A stretch of 58,302 nucleotides of DNA, taken from contig ML769771.1 of the NCBI GenBank assembly GCA_009733575.1, positions 1-58,302 on the forward strand, given 5' to 3'. Position numbers and translations under genes: made by a program. Below, piece after piece: positions 1 to 12,903 of the stretch. The stretch is from Gymnopus androsaceus JB14. Taxonomy: Eukaryota > Basidiomycota > Agaricomycetes > Agaricales > Omphalotaceae. Positions within the stretch are counted from its first letter, which is position 1, and each line of letters opens with the position of its first letter. Below the pieces are notes generated by a model. That model worked only from the letters and a program-made list of their open reading frames with translations. It searched no databases and was not told the origin of the DNA.

Positions 1-679
1 CGTGCACCCCCTTGACGCGATCGTGGCCCTTCATTCATGTTGAAAGTTTCTATTTCACCATACTTATTTCTCTAGTTAAAAAGCATACCGATATATGATA
101 TTTCAATTGTCATTTCTAACCCAATGAAACTCTTCCTTTCAAAGGCCTGTTTGGTACTACTAAAATATATAGTTTCTGTTGAAGTAAATGTAGTATTGAA
201 GCAAAAAAATTCATTGCTCAATCCGCTTATTCTAAAAAACAACTAATCAGATATCCTTTTTTTGTTAACGAAACACTGTCCGAATCACTGGTTTTCAAAC
301 TGAATGTCAAGAGAAATGAAATGATAAGTTTTACACAGTGTTTCAATCGTATCAATACAAGGTTTAAAAAGTTATCTATTGATCGACGAATCTGCCGAGC
401 AGATTTTTGTAACTTTCCCGTGTGTATGTCAACGGTCGGAGCTACAAGTTGCTAAGTACTACTAGTATAAGGCTGGTATGAATGTGCTGTCCGTGATTTT
501 GACCGTCCAGGCTCCAGTGCGTAATTGTCACTCTTTCTGAATCCAACACTATCCAATAAACGAAGTTGTAGAGGCCTTCACTACCATTTTCGCCAGCCGA
601 TCGGCGTGGATTGACCTGCACAATATTGAGTCTAGTGGATTAGGCGTTCTTCTTTGGGTCTTCGCCTCCGCTACCAACC
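1..679. other. no gene recognised
   Basis: AT-rich at first and mixed afterwards. I see no reading frame that resembles a known protein, no RNA gene and no clear repeat. Confidence 0.4.
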
Positions 680-697
680 TCTCATTTTACTCTGTTT

Positions 698-1283
698 TTG
701 GGCGACCTTGAGCTGAAAAATATGTTAAACAAGTTTGTGTGCTCATGGGCTTCCACTAAAGTCCCACATCCCGCATCAGATTCAGCAACTGGACAACTCG
801 CCAATAATCCTAGCTCCTGTTCTCCTACTTTTCCATCCCAAGCTCACGCTACTTCGGCTCTCGCTGGACTTTCAGGCATCTCACTATGCTGAATTCCACA
901 AAACCTGTCATTATGAACTGGGCTTCAGTTGTGCCAGCGTCCTCTGCACCTCCAACAGCTTTCACATCTTCTTCCACGCCAGCTGTGCACTCACCGTATC
1001 CGAAGAATGCAACATTTTCATGCTCTTGATTGTTTTGCCTTTACTCCATGGCGCATTGGAAGATTGGACGAAGCCAGACTTATAGGTCATTTCTATGGTT
1101 AATCCGGGTGATGATGATGAAAACGATGAAAACCGTCTCTGGTATGACTGTGTACGCGAGAATATGACCTTTCTACTTCGACTACTGGATGGTATGTATC
1201 TTCCCCTTCTTTCTCGTCCCATCCTTGACCTTTTTCAAGGTAAATCACATCTCTCTCTTTCTGTCAAGCCCTGTGGGGCTTGA
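698..1283 (+). pseudogene. unrecognised coding remnant
   Basis: Coding-like pieces lie in different frames. A Ser/Thr/Pro/Ala-rich stretch ends at 892. A second piece starts at the ATG near 887 (Ala/Pro/Ser-rich, beginning MLNSTKPVIMNWAS). An acidic piece around 1095-1190 (NPGDDDENDENRLWYD, then a hydrophobic FLLRLLD) is followed by a plausible donor, GTATGT. The frames do not join without indels. I do not recognise the family. Just downstream, 1260-1286 is a short hairpin (TGTCAAGCCC/GGGCTTGACA). Confidence 0.25.
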
Positions 1284-1439
1284 CAGTGGTAGTTCCGGTT
1301 CGTCTCGCACCTTCATCTTACTTAAACACTCTTGACATTCTCGTGGCTTTAAATTAGGTGACGAGCTCAAAGGTAAGGACTCGGGTTCCGAAATCAGTGA
1401 ACAAGGATTTAGTATGCTCATTCAACCCGGATCATTAAT

Positions 1440-3964
1440 GATTCAGACGATACAGACTATTGGTAGATAGTACGTCTTCCAAACTTATAACTCTTACGAA
1501 TCTAACACATAAGCTGAAAATCTCAAGGAAACCGAGAACCAGCTCTCCAAGATGAGCTTGATCAATCTGTTGTTGTGAAGTTGGGACTAGTAATATGAAG
1601 ATGTACGATAAATAGTTGCCATTTTTTTTTGGTGGGAGGACGCAACCCCACGTTGGAGATATGTACTCCTTCACACTTCACATTCATTTACTGCGAATTA
1701 CAATAGTCATATAAAACATTGAAAAGTATAGATCTAGAACGAAACAAGGTACAAGTAGAACTTGGATTACATGAGAGCTGAAGAGAAGCTGAAAATAAAA
1801 GTAAATTATGGACGGTACGTCTGTGTCGCTCAGAGCAATGGTACTAATGGTACTATTTGGTGGGTTCCTACACCAATTCACTCGCTTCACTTGGCTTTGG
1901 CGGTGCAACATCAATCATCTCGGCGGTCTCGATGAGTGTTGCGGATTGGAATCAGACCGTATGTGCACAGAGTAGATACTATCCAAGACAATTAGGAATG
2001 CGATGTAATCTCGGACTAATAAAAAGCTCACAAAGGCAGTGGGGTAGTCAAAACGCGTTTATGTGGGTTAGAAACAAGGCGACTATAGGGGAGTGTTCAA
2101 GACTCACCGACAAGAGAATCTTCCATGGCAGCAATACAGCCAATCAAAGTTCCCAAACTTGTTCCTTCAAGATTGATGAGTCAGAGGGTGAGATGGAGCT
2201 GAACCAAATGCTAACCTGGGACGGTATTCCTATCTTCCAGGACACTACACCACTCACTAGCAACGCAATATTTCCAATGGGAGATTCTCGCCACGGATTT
2301 GGGGGGACGGCTTTCGGTGCTTTGCTTTTCCAAACCGCTGTCGTATCGGACCCGACCACTTGCGTTGGCTCGCATCGAATGCATATGGGTTTCTCGAGCT
2401 TTCATCACTGGGGATTTCCTCATATGCTGAAGAAGAAAAGAGGCCTTTCACCCATATCTTTACATTGTACAAGACTCCAGAGAAGGGAACCAAGTCGGGG
2501 TCATTTTGAGTAATCTTCCGGTGGGCTTCTGGATTTTGGGACGGGTGAAGGGCCTGGTGTTCGCTGTGCGTTGACTCATTTGAGAGTGAGGAGTGTGAAG
2601 ATGCACGACGAAGACTGTGGCGAGTGGACCCACGAGGCGAATTGGAGTTGTTAAAGGTGCCGTAGGTGTTGACAGGAGGGATAACCGGGTCACCGAGATG
2701 GATTGGTGCTTTCCCTTTGTTATGGGACGGAGTTGGAGATGAACGGGGGTGTGGAAGAGCGGGGTCGGACGCGATGCGCCGAGCCGTCTTTGGGGCTGGA
2801 AGAGCGCTCGTAACAGCTACATTGTTCTGTTCGATGGTATGGTCATGCTAGAAAATAAAATGAGTGAAAGCATAAGAAACTGTTCAGATAGTGGTACATC
2901 ATGCTCAAAGAATAGAGGTCTTCAAAGTAGATCCCAAGCTCCCCTACATAGAATTGAAAGTTATATGAGTAGCTCTCAATTAACGAAGAATTATTTCCAA
3001 CCTCTAGAATCATGATGTTCAAGAGCTATAGCGAATCTATGGCACCATTAGGATTTGGGATATTTTGACAGAAGACATACCCTGCATGCTGATTAGTACA
3101 AGGATCCGTATGAAAGACGAACTTGAGACAAACCTTCGATGAGATCGAGTGCCACTCTCTTCTCGGCCATAACTTTCATCAGCTCCTCCGTACTTCTGTT
3201 CAACTGACCAGATGAAATCTCCTCTGCGGTTTTCGGAGTCAAGCGTGGAGGTACATGGTACCTAACATTTACTTTGAGAACATTTACCGTAACTGAATGA
3301 TTAGATTCTCACCATACGATGCGTCCCATTGTGCGACAGTTCCTAATCACGTCCGACCATGTTGTTCTGCCCATCCAGTAACGGTCGTACTCACTCACTA
3401 CAAAGAATTAGCACGAATTTTCTCACCGAGGGATTCATTTACGCACTTGCACAGTAAGATATCACAAAACCAATAACCACACCTATATACTTCCGTTGGA
3501 AATCTCCAACAAGTGATGGAAAAGCAACGCACCAAGAACCTACAATGATGGCAAAGTTCTAGTGCTTGTACAGGAGGAGTAAAACGGCGAGATACCGTTA
3601 GGAGAACATTGGGAATAGCAAGACTTCGTATTTCGGCCTTTTCCTCAAGAATCACAATTACTAGACATCATTGGTCAAAAACAGACATTTCTCCTGAGCG
3701 CTCTGAGCTAACCGGTACTGAACACAGTGTAGAACAACGCCGCTTTCCACTTTCCATATCTAGAAGAGGAATCGCAATGAGGTTTAGTTTTACGGTTGAG
3801 AGTTTAGAACGCACGACTGAACCGCGACCGAACGTAAAAGCCAGTACTTCAATTGACGGCTCCTCTGGTGATTTAAGAATGACAGGCTTGACGGCAGGAA
3901 ACAAGTTGTGCTTTCCAGTAAACGAGCGTTTTCCGTGCAGACGAGTCGTTGAACTCGTTGCCAT
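1440..3964 (-). CDS. bestrophin-like (RFP-TM) anion channel, frame-damaged
   Basis: Family: bestrophin-type membrane channels of fungi, inferred to conduct anions across a membrane. Reading the minus strand from an ATG at 3962-3964, short introns join pieces with the family's characteristic order: FGRGSV near the N-terminus, then LAIPNVLLT, VVIGFVISY, EYDRYWMGRTTWSDV, RIVWYHVPPRL, EKRVALDLIE, RGELGIYFEDLY, a long Ser/Pro-rich insert, NLPLEI, VLEDRNTVPGTSLG, MEDSL, LTTPLPF and YSVHIR. The VLG codons come from a 7-nt microexon at 3533-3539. Two one-base deletions near 2255-2285 are needed to connect NLPLEI with VLEDRN, and the last third (1440-2020) is only partly readable, with a possible LGFLEI near 1560. 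It is either a decaying gene or one hit by sequence errors. The family call is firm; the exon ends are provisional. Confidence 0.7.
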
Positions 3965-4566
3965 CGTGGTCGTGAGTGAGAAAACTAAACTAAGATGGCT
4001 GTGATTCTGTGGTTAAATAAGGATTCAGGAAGTTGACAACTCCGAAGTACAAAAATAAAGATCAAGCGTCGATCGTGTAACGCGCCTGCTTACGATCGCG
4101 TACCGCGTGCCTCTTCAGCACTTCTAGACGCTGAGAAAATTGCTCGTTTCGCTTCCATTCAATCAACTTTCAAGGCATAAAAGGACTGCATATCGTGCTC
4201 ATGTAGTACCGCATAGAGTATAAAGTATGTACTTATGTATGTATGTAGTATGGAGAACCAAGAAATTATAACGTACCGATGCACCGATGCACCGACAAAT
4301 CAAAACAAGACTGACAAAGCTAGTAATGCGACGAAGATCAGAGTAGAGCCATGGAATATTATAATAATCAAGTAATGTGTTCTAAATGGTGTTTGCTTGG
4401 AAAAGGAACAGTGTTACAAGCCATCCATGCGACAGAAAGACCCAAAGTGCTTGAAAAAAGGAGAATCCGAGGAATATCGTTATTAGGAAGAATAGAGAGA
4501 GAGAGAAGTCGTGGCGAAAAAAAGGATGCTGACAATATGGACCAGGCTAATGTAAAGACGGCACCG
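3965..4566. other. intergenic between two minus-strand genes
   Basis: Upstream region of the bestrophin-like gene and downstream region of the Wee1-like gene. It contains short direct repeats (gtatgtat near 4225-4245; accgatgc twice near 4276-4290). No gene recognised. Confidence 0.4.
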
Positions 4567-6520
<1,954 letters not shown>

Positions 6521-7029
6521 TTGGCGCCCATGCGCTCTATTGTTGTCTTATTACAAACAGGTTTTTTGGGCTGCCACGCCGACGGATTCTACTTTCTTTT
6601 TAACTTCTCTTCTTTCGGTGCCAACCGCATGGAATTGTGGTCAACTAGCTTGTCTTTTTACTTTGGGCTCGGAACAAACATTTTCAGCACTTCCGCCACT
6701 AACGATGCAAGATTTTCCAGCGTGGCTTATATTCACGGGCCATCGTGGCTACATATGCCAGCTTTAATCGTCGGAATGCTGGGAATCTCCATCGCTTGGT
6801 CAGTAGAAATGGCGTATGCATCGTCTCTCTCGGTCTTGCAATGGCTGTAGTATTTGTCGTAGGGTCTCTATCTGGTCTTATAATGGTCAATCAGTTCAAC
6901 TATTTACGACTTTGACCTCAACTTCAGACCACTTTCACTCTCTCATTGTCCTGGTCAAAGCAGACCGATTTAGTTTTTAAAATGCACTTTGCCGACCTCA
7001 AATAATCGTCCAATAGTCCCCATTCTTCA
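6521..7029. other. divergent upstream region of Wee1-like and RasGAP genes
   Basis: Lies between the two divergent genes. Minus-strand reading between 6560 and 6640 is Lys-rich and could be a further 5' exon of the Wee1-like gene, but I could not join it in frame. Promoters for both genes would be expected here; no element is obvious. Confidence 0.3.
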
Positions 7030-8360
7030 ATGTCACTCGCAACAAACATCTCGGTTGTCGGGAATACTGTCCATGTACATCCCCAGCCAGGTTCAACAAT
7101 CAATATCACAGTCACTCCGACTTCTCCTGGATCTCTGGTGAATGCAATATTTGTTTATCAGTATATCATTCATTAAACTTTCTCGCAGCGTTTCACCCTC
7201 GAATTCCCGACCAATTCTATTCACCAATGGCGGAGCAGTATTGACGCAAATGATTCAGTGGTCCCTGACTCTGAGGTTGCGCGACTTGAGGAACTCGAAC
7301 GTTTCAATGCACAGGAATTCGTGAAATCTGCGTTCATATCGCGGCGACAGCATCAGTCTTCTATCTCTGCTGTAATATTTTGTATTCCGCTGACTTTTGA
7401 TTTGTCCAGTTATGAGAGGTGGCCTGACGCCAAATTTGACGCTTGGGGAGCTTTCTTGTTTCTACGGTAAGTTTTACATTCATCATGGTAGTGGTCATCA
7501 TTCAACTCTTTTTAGGTTCATTCACCAGTGGTGGTCGCACCCGAAACAATTGACTTGGATCCTCCGGGCGACGCGCTTCGTCGTGGGCTTGCATTGATTG
7601 CGAAGATTATTCAGAACCTTACCAACAATATTTTCTTTGGAAAGGAGGCGCATATGATGGTTCTGAATGATTTCCTACGGGATCATATTGCTCATGTTAC
7701 ACGCTACCTGAGTGAGCTCAACGTGAGTAACATCACCCTTTTCGTACTTTACTCTTTTCAAGGATGACTTTCATAGTGGTATACCCCCGGCAAAGACGAC
7801 GAGGAAGAATGGCTTGGAACAGCTTCGGATGGTACAGATATTATCGTCCTACACCGCTTCTTCGACAAGCACGCTGACAAGGTTGGCCAGGAACTCCTCA
7901 GCATATCGAAGTCTTCTGCCGATGGCGATAACTCTGCTATTTCCAGGAAGCGTGCCTGGGACGGCTCTGTACACTTCTGGTGGATCTTGGCCCTCCGATG
8001 GAGGTTCCAAAAGCTTCTATCTTGGACCGGAAAGATCACCGGGATTACCAGGAACTCATGAGTCGATACGCAAACAAAGCTACTGATTCTGTTTGAGATG
8101 TTTGTTGTGAAACTGTTGCGCCAAGTGTACGCCATGTTCTTTTCATGAGGTTTCTCTTCCTAATTCATTGCTCGCAGGACTCTGAAGACATAGCGTTCCG
8201 CTGGCGCTGCAGCATTATGCCACATTATAAGCGCTCGTCAATTGTCTTTCAGTTCAACACTCTTCCGGCGTCCCCGCGCACCTTTATTATCTTTTTGAAC
8301 AAAAAGGTTCTTCTTCTCAGCTCAAGAGTCCTTCAAAAGGCTACTGGAATCTGACTGGAG
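7030..8360 (+). pseudogene. Ras GTPase-activating protein (IRA/neurofibromin type), broken
   Basis: RasGAPs switch off Ras by stimulating GTP hydrolysis. The region starts around ATG 7030 and reads through introns at about 7138-7188 and 7370-7410. The exon at 7530-7722 has the signature of the GAP domain: LALIAKIIQNLTN, FFGKEAHMMVLNDFLRD. After an intron, WLGTASDGTDIIVLHRFFDKHADKVG follows. A one-base deletion near 7963 (within gacggctctg) is needed to reach LLVDLGPPMEVPK, DRKDHRDYQELMSRYANK. Around 8092-8112 two opposite two-base changes separate DSV, EMFV and ETVAPS. Pieces to 8360 (SSIVFQFNTL, FLNKKVLLLSS) may be its C-terminal part or a different gene. The GAP domain call is strong; the gene limits are weak. 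Confidence 0.65.
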
Positions 8361-8439
8361 TGATCCATGCTCCATCTTCATCTCTCACTCGTGTTCAACG
8401 CTAGAGAGGTTCCAATTCATCCTCTTACATTGGCATGGA

Positions 8440-9662
8440 TCGCTCGAACTGTTTCCCAGACAAGTGATATTGGTTCCTCAGAGACTCACACCTCAACACG
8501 GAATAGGTGTTGGAAATGGACATTGATGCTTACACAGTCGTTGAGCAGTTCGCATGACTTTAGATCACCGCCGCAATCAGCGGGCCCTCTTTGTCGCGCG
8601 AACAAACGCCTACCAGGTCCAGTAATAGATCTAACAGGTCGCATTCCCAAACTCGGACCATTACACCGCGAAGACCTAGTTCTGCTAGCAACGAGCGTAC
8701 GCCCACTTCTAGTGCTACCCTCATTCCACCTCTTCCTGCTGACGCTCCGTTGATTGCGTCTACGTCTGCAGCGTCCGTGACCTCTGCTTCGTCATCCTGC
8801 TCGAGGTTCTCCCTAAGATGATCAATAATGCGTTTCACAACATGAGGGCGGACAATGAGCGACCCTCAACTAGCGGTGGCTTGGATTCAGACACGAAAAA
8901 GCACAACGGTACTCCTATACTTGCACATGCGCCCCCTCCCAAGCTCGAGTATGTTAAGTTGCCCGGGACCAAGGGATCTTTAATGATCAAGGCCGTAGAG
9001 ACAGCCAAGAAAAAGTAAATTATCATCTATACAACTTGACCTGGACTTACCCATTTCCTCACTAGTTTCCTAGCCATCCTATACGGTGAAAATGGAGAAA
9101 AGTCGAACTTTTCGCTGGAACCTATAGCTAGGCCTTTCAAGAACATTCATCCTGCCAGATTCACCTCGATCGCATGAATTGCAACTTCAAGGAGACGATC
9201 TTGTTGAAGTGTTCCTGGTGTTTTCACAGAATGTCTCCTGCAATGATTCATGTTCGCGAGGTTCGGATTGGCCGTGTGGAACGTCGCGCTGCACGGAGGC
9301 GTGCTCGCGAACTGTACTGGTGATCCAGCTGCAACCGAATAATGATTCAGAGCCTGCTCTTGCTGGAGCGGCCGAGGAAGAAAATACCAATGTCAATGTC
9401 AGTATCGGAGTGTCTGTTGGTTCGGCAGTCGTTGCGAACGGGACAGGTCCTCAAGGACCACAAACTCCGTAATACGTTGTGAATGAGCATCCGCACGAGA
9501 GGAATGTTCCTTCGGCTCCTGGTCCAAATGTGCTCGATCCAGTCGCAGAAGGAACTCCAGAAGGGGCAGCTACTCCCACTGAAGCTGGACCTTCTACAGG
9601 CTCTGTCGCAGCTGAAGAATTGATTGCTTTTGCAACTGCGCGCATGGGTCCTTATACTACGT
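8440..9662 (+). pseudogene. conserved fungal protein of unknown function, frame-damaged
   Basis: A Ser/Thr/Pro/Arg-rich stretch (about 8590-8815) is followed by a compact region that looks conserved: PKLEYVKLPGTKGSLMIKAV, an intron at 9015-9065, then FLAILYGENGEK, LQLQGDDLVEVFLVFSQNV and MIHVREVRIGRVERRAARRR. After that comes a low-complexity acidic/Ala tail to 9662. These pieces need frame changes near 9120, 9175, 9240 and 9345. I do not recognise the family. The lack of a spacer and the shared strand suggest the following GYF segment could belong to the same protein. Confidence 0.45.
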
Positions 9663-9669
9663 TCTAGCA

Positions 9670-10788
9670 GCTGTCATTTGCACCTCGATTGCCGTTAGCA
9701 GATGAGTATGTGATTCCTCCGACGTACCATGATTTCCTGGGGTATCGTGAAGAGCATGAGCCTGCAGAAGTGGTGACAGCGTCGACTTGTCTCAAATTAA
9801 CTTTTCTCCGCCAGGGCTTCCGGTTCCGATGCCGAGTGCGCCTACAAAGTGGTTCTATCGGGATCCCAAGGGCGTTGTACATGGTATGTTTTTTGCTTAT
9901 TCGTTCCCTCTGCGGGAATGTCTGATTTAACGTTAGGGCCATGGAAACCATTGCTCATGCAAGCGTGGTATAAGGATGGGCTATTACCTCCCAACCTCCC
10001 TGTTCGGAAAGAGGAGGATACAGAGTACATCCTACTCAAGGACCTTAGATTACAAAGTGTGGACCCCACTCATCCATTTAGACCGCCGCCAGCCCCGTCC
10101 ACCTCCTCTTCCAACATCTTCCAGCCTTCAGATAAACCGCTGCTGAAACCCATCTCCCTATTGACCCAACCGAAACACTTTGGTCCTCCTGCATTGTTCT
10201 ACTCGTCCCGCGGTGGACACAGTACTGCGATTGTCGATGCTCGTGGATGTTCTGTGCTCAAAGGACGGTTTATGGAGCGAGGACGACCACACCAATGATG
10301 ACACTAAATCCGCCTTGCTCATGGGCCGAATGGGTGATGTCAAGCGGATAGAAGCCGTCGACACCAAGGACCGCTCTGTCCTCATTGCCATGTGTCAAGG
10401 TGGTGTCGAGGCTGTCGATTTAGGTGATGCTCTTCTAAAACCCGCTGACGAATCTTGTACGAGTCCCCCCCAGTTTAACCCTACAGTGTCGAATATGAAC
10501 CAGCGAGCACCCTTTGTGTGGAGAACTGGAACTCCTGTTGCGGCATCTGCTACTTCAGCGGCTGCCACCGTCCTCTCGCGACCAAAAGGCAACTATATAC
10601 CTAAAGCCAAACTCAGCGCGGGACTTAGTGCCAAGTCGCCTCGCAACCGGACGGAATTCACTGCTGGGGACTCGGTACCAGAATTTCTTGACGAAGTTCT
10701 CTTTCTTGGACGAAAGGACGATGAAGTCTATATATGCGAACGAAATTCAGGATCTTTTAGGATACTCTGGCTATGTCCTCCATCGTAA
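9670..10788 (+). CDS. GYF-domain protein, frame-damaged
   Basis: GYF domains bind proline-rich peptides. In fungi they occur in proteins linked to mRNA handling and secretion. The first piece ends TKWFYRDPKGVVH at 9883. An intron (9884-9936) joins it to GPWKPLLMQAWYKDGLLPP, which together make the W-x-Y-x-DP...GP...M..WY motif. The region continues to YILLKDLRLQ, VDPTHPFRPPP and LLTQPKHFGPPALF. At 10269-10271 one T appears to be missing, because LKGRF is followed by a WSEDDHTN segment in another frame. From there the frame is open (GDVKRIEAVDTKDRSVLIAM and a basic Ser/Ala tail) to a stop at 10786-10788. Domain call strong; start unknown. Confidence 0.6.
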
Positions 10789-11079
10789 TTTTTTCTGCTG
10801 CTCCGTACAATACAGGGTTTTCATTTTTCATTGTTCTATAGTGCATATTTACGCCAAGTATTATATAAATAGTTGAGTATTGGGCTTTAAGACCTTCCTT
10901 CCATTGTTGTATATATGATACAAACACAGTTGGCGCATCCCTACATTTACTTCAATTCTGAATCATCCCGTTTTCAACTTCTTCCAAAAATACATCACCA
11001 TTCTACATCTCAAAGCTTGCCCAAACATCCAATGCCTGGTCGCAACAGTCAATACCCTGTCAAAGCAAAATGAATTGTT
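10789..11079. other. intergenic, no feature seen
   Basis: 3' region of the plus-strand block, AT-rich near 10840-10920. Nothing else recognised. Confidence 0.4.
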
Positions 11080-11990
11080 GTCTTTGGTGACTAGTGGCTA
11101 CTCGTTGGGAGGTGCCCAAGCCAATCGGAGAACGAACCCCTCCAACTCTTTGTAGATGACCTGTTCATTTTGGTTTGATAGCGGCGAGCAAAGTGCAAAC
11201 CAAGGGACTGGAGGTGAACGGGATTACTTTGCTGACTGGTTTCCTCTTCTTCCTCCTTTCCTTTGTTTCTTGAAGAAATCTTCACGAATGTCTAATCGTC
11301 GAATATTTGGCTCCCAACACGCAGGTTAATGCTTGTCAGATTCGGTGCCGCTGTCTTGAGCACAGTAATAACAAAATTTGTTATTAAAAAGCCAAATGGA
11401 GAGCGTTCAAGGACGTCATCAGCTGTGAGCTCTTCAGGATGAGCACTCAATCATTGTGCGTTAGGCCTACGTGATCCACTGTCAAAGATGTGATAGTGTA
11501 CAAAGACATCTCCCCAGAAATTCCCTGAAGATTTGGATAGGAAAGTGACATTTCGGTTGGGTAAATCCGGTGCGTGTTCTTAGAGATAACGATCTTAAGG
11601 ACGGCACTGTGAAATGTACGAAAACATCGGTGAGGAAGACACCTTTGCGATTGGACACTGAGACCCACAAGGTCAAAGACGTGAGGAGTTGGAAGATTGG
11701 TGGTTCCATAATGCCCAATTGTACAAATTGATTTCCCTGCTAAGATCTTCCAGGCTTGGCGGAATGTGCAGAAATTGTTCGGTATCAGCATTGAGCAACA
11801 TAGACTGTGAGGGATTGGAGCTGTGCCAGTAGCAGCAGGGGGAAGTTATCAAGCGATCCAATGTTCAATGAGGTTAATTGAGGAAGATGTGTACCAAAGC
11901 CACAGGTGCTAGAGCACCTCTTGTTCGCAGTGTATATTGAGCAGGAGCCGCATGTACAGGAGATGTATGAAACATTGGAAAAATACAATG
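11080..11990 (-). pseudogene. F-box/leucine-rich-repeat type remnant
   Basis: Minus-strand reading gives leucine-rich strings in the style of basidiomycete F-box/LRR proteins: LPQLTSLNIGSLDNFPLLLL, LQSLTVYV, FLHIPPSLEDL, LTSLTLWVS and VPSLRSLSLR. These proteins normally act as substrate adaptors in SCF ubiquitin ligases. The strings lie in different frames with no splice sites between them, and no F-box is readable upstream. The call rests on the spacing of leucines rather than on a diagnostic motif. Confidence 0.4.
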
Positions 11991-12903
11991 TGGGCCTTCA
12001 GCTCAAAGAGATAGTAGGGGAGACTGGGCTTACTATTCCGATGGTTACTAGTGTCCCTGTAAGTTTGTACTGCTTATTTTTTTTTGTGTATGTACTACAT
12101 TGCTTCTGAATGTTACTCGTTTCCATCATCCATGATACCCAGTGTAAGCCTCCGCTATGCACTTCAGTGTACGCTACGGAGTACGCTACGCTGCCGCTAG
12201 GCCGCCGCGCAGATGAAGCCTGTCATTTCAGCGTTGCCATGAAAAGGCTGCTGAAATGGAATGCTTCACCCGGTGTGTGAAAGATTCCTTTTCGGGTAGC
12301 CTCTCAGCCCGGTTGAAGGTAATTATTTCGGCTTCTGTCCGAAATCTATTGTTTCGGACAGAGTCCGAAACTTCCCACCCCAGATGGTCTGAAAGGTCAT
12401 ATTTCGTTTGTTTAATGAAATATATATTTTCTACAGTACTCTGAAAATTTACATTTTGTATATGTATTGAAATTAATTATTTCGCATTATGCTTCAGCCT
12501 GGCTGAAGCATAATGATTGGCGGTGTGCGTGTAGCGGAATGTCCTGACATCAAACCCCATTGTAATTATGAGTGACTGTACGGGATGCACTTGACTACGG
12601 GATGCACTTGTCTACAAATTCCATTCACAAATTTTTCATCAAAATGTGACTAAAATCTTGTTGCTCGGCGATAACTATAAAAATCCTACGGCAAGTCATC
12701 CAATGGAGACGCTTGATATGGAAATAAGCGCTGAAGCGCTGATGGTTGCAGAATAATAGTATTTCGAACGACTTCCGCGCCTATCCTGTTGCTCTGTTGC
12801 TGTGACCTCTTCTCTCGCTATCTACAGGAGCCTTTGCTTTAGATATAGTCCAGCAAGAATAGTACGGCGACCTCGAGTAAGTTCCGGTAGCGTACACTGG
12901 AAA
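11991..12903. other. intergenic with several small palindromes
   Basis: Upstream of the kinase-Kelch gene. It contains the 29-bp hairpin at 12485-12513, gtttcggacagagtccgaaac near 12350, and GCTGAAGCGCTGA-like words near 12730. Parts may be a decayed MITE; terminal repeats are not clear enough to define it. Confidence 0.35.
12485..12513. repeat. perfect 14-bp inverted repeat (hairpin)
   Basis: ATTATGCTTCAGCC and GGCTGAAGCATAAT are exact reverse complements around a single T. It is not inside a gene. Confidence 0.7.

Noticed and set aside
3640..3700. In-frame TGA after MSVFDQ in the bestrophin-like gene, first read as a nonsense mutation
   Set aside because: A donor (GTTAGC) and an acceptor (GATGTCTAG) remove it as an intron, and the joined protein matches the family better.
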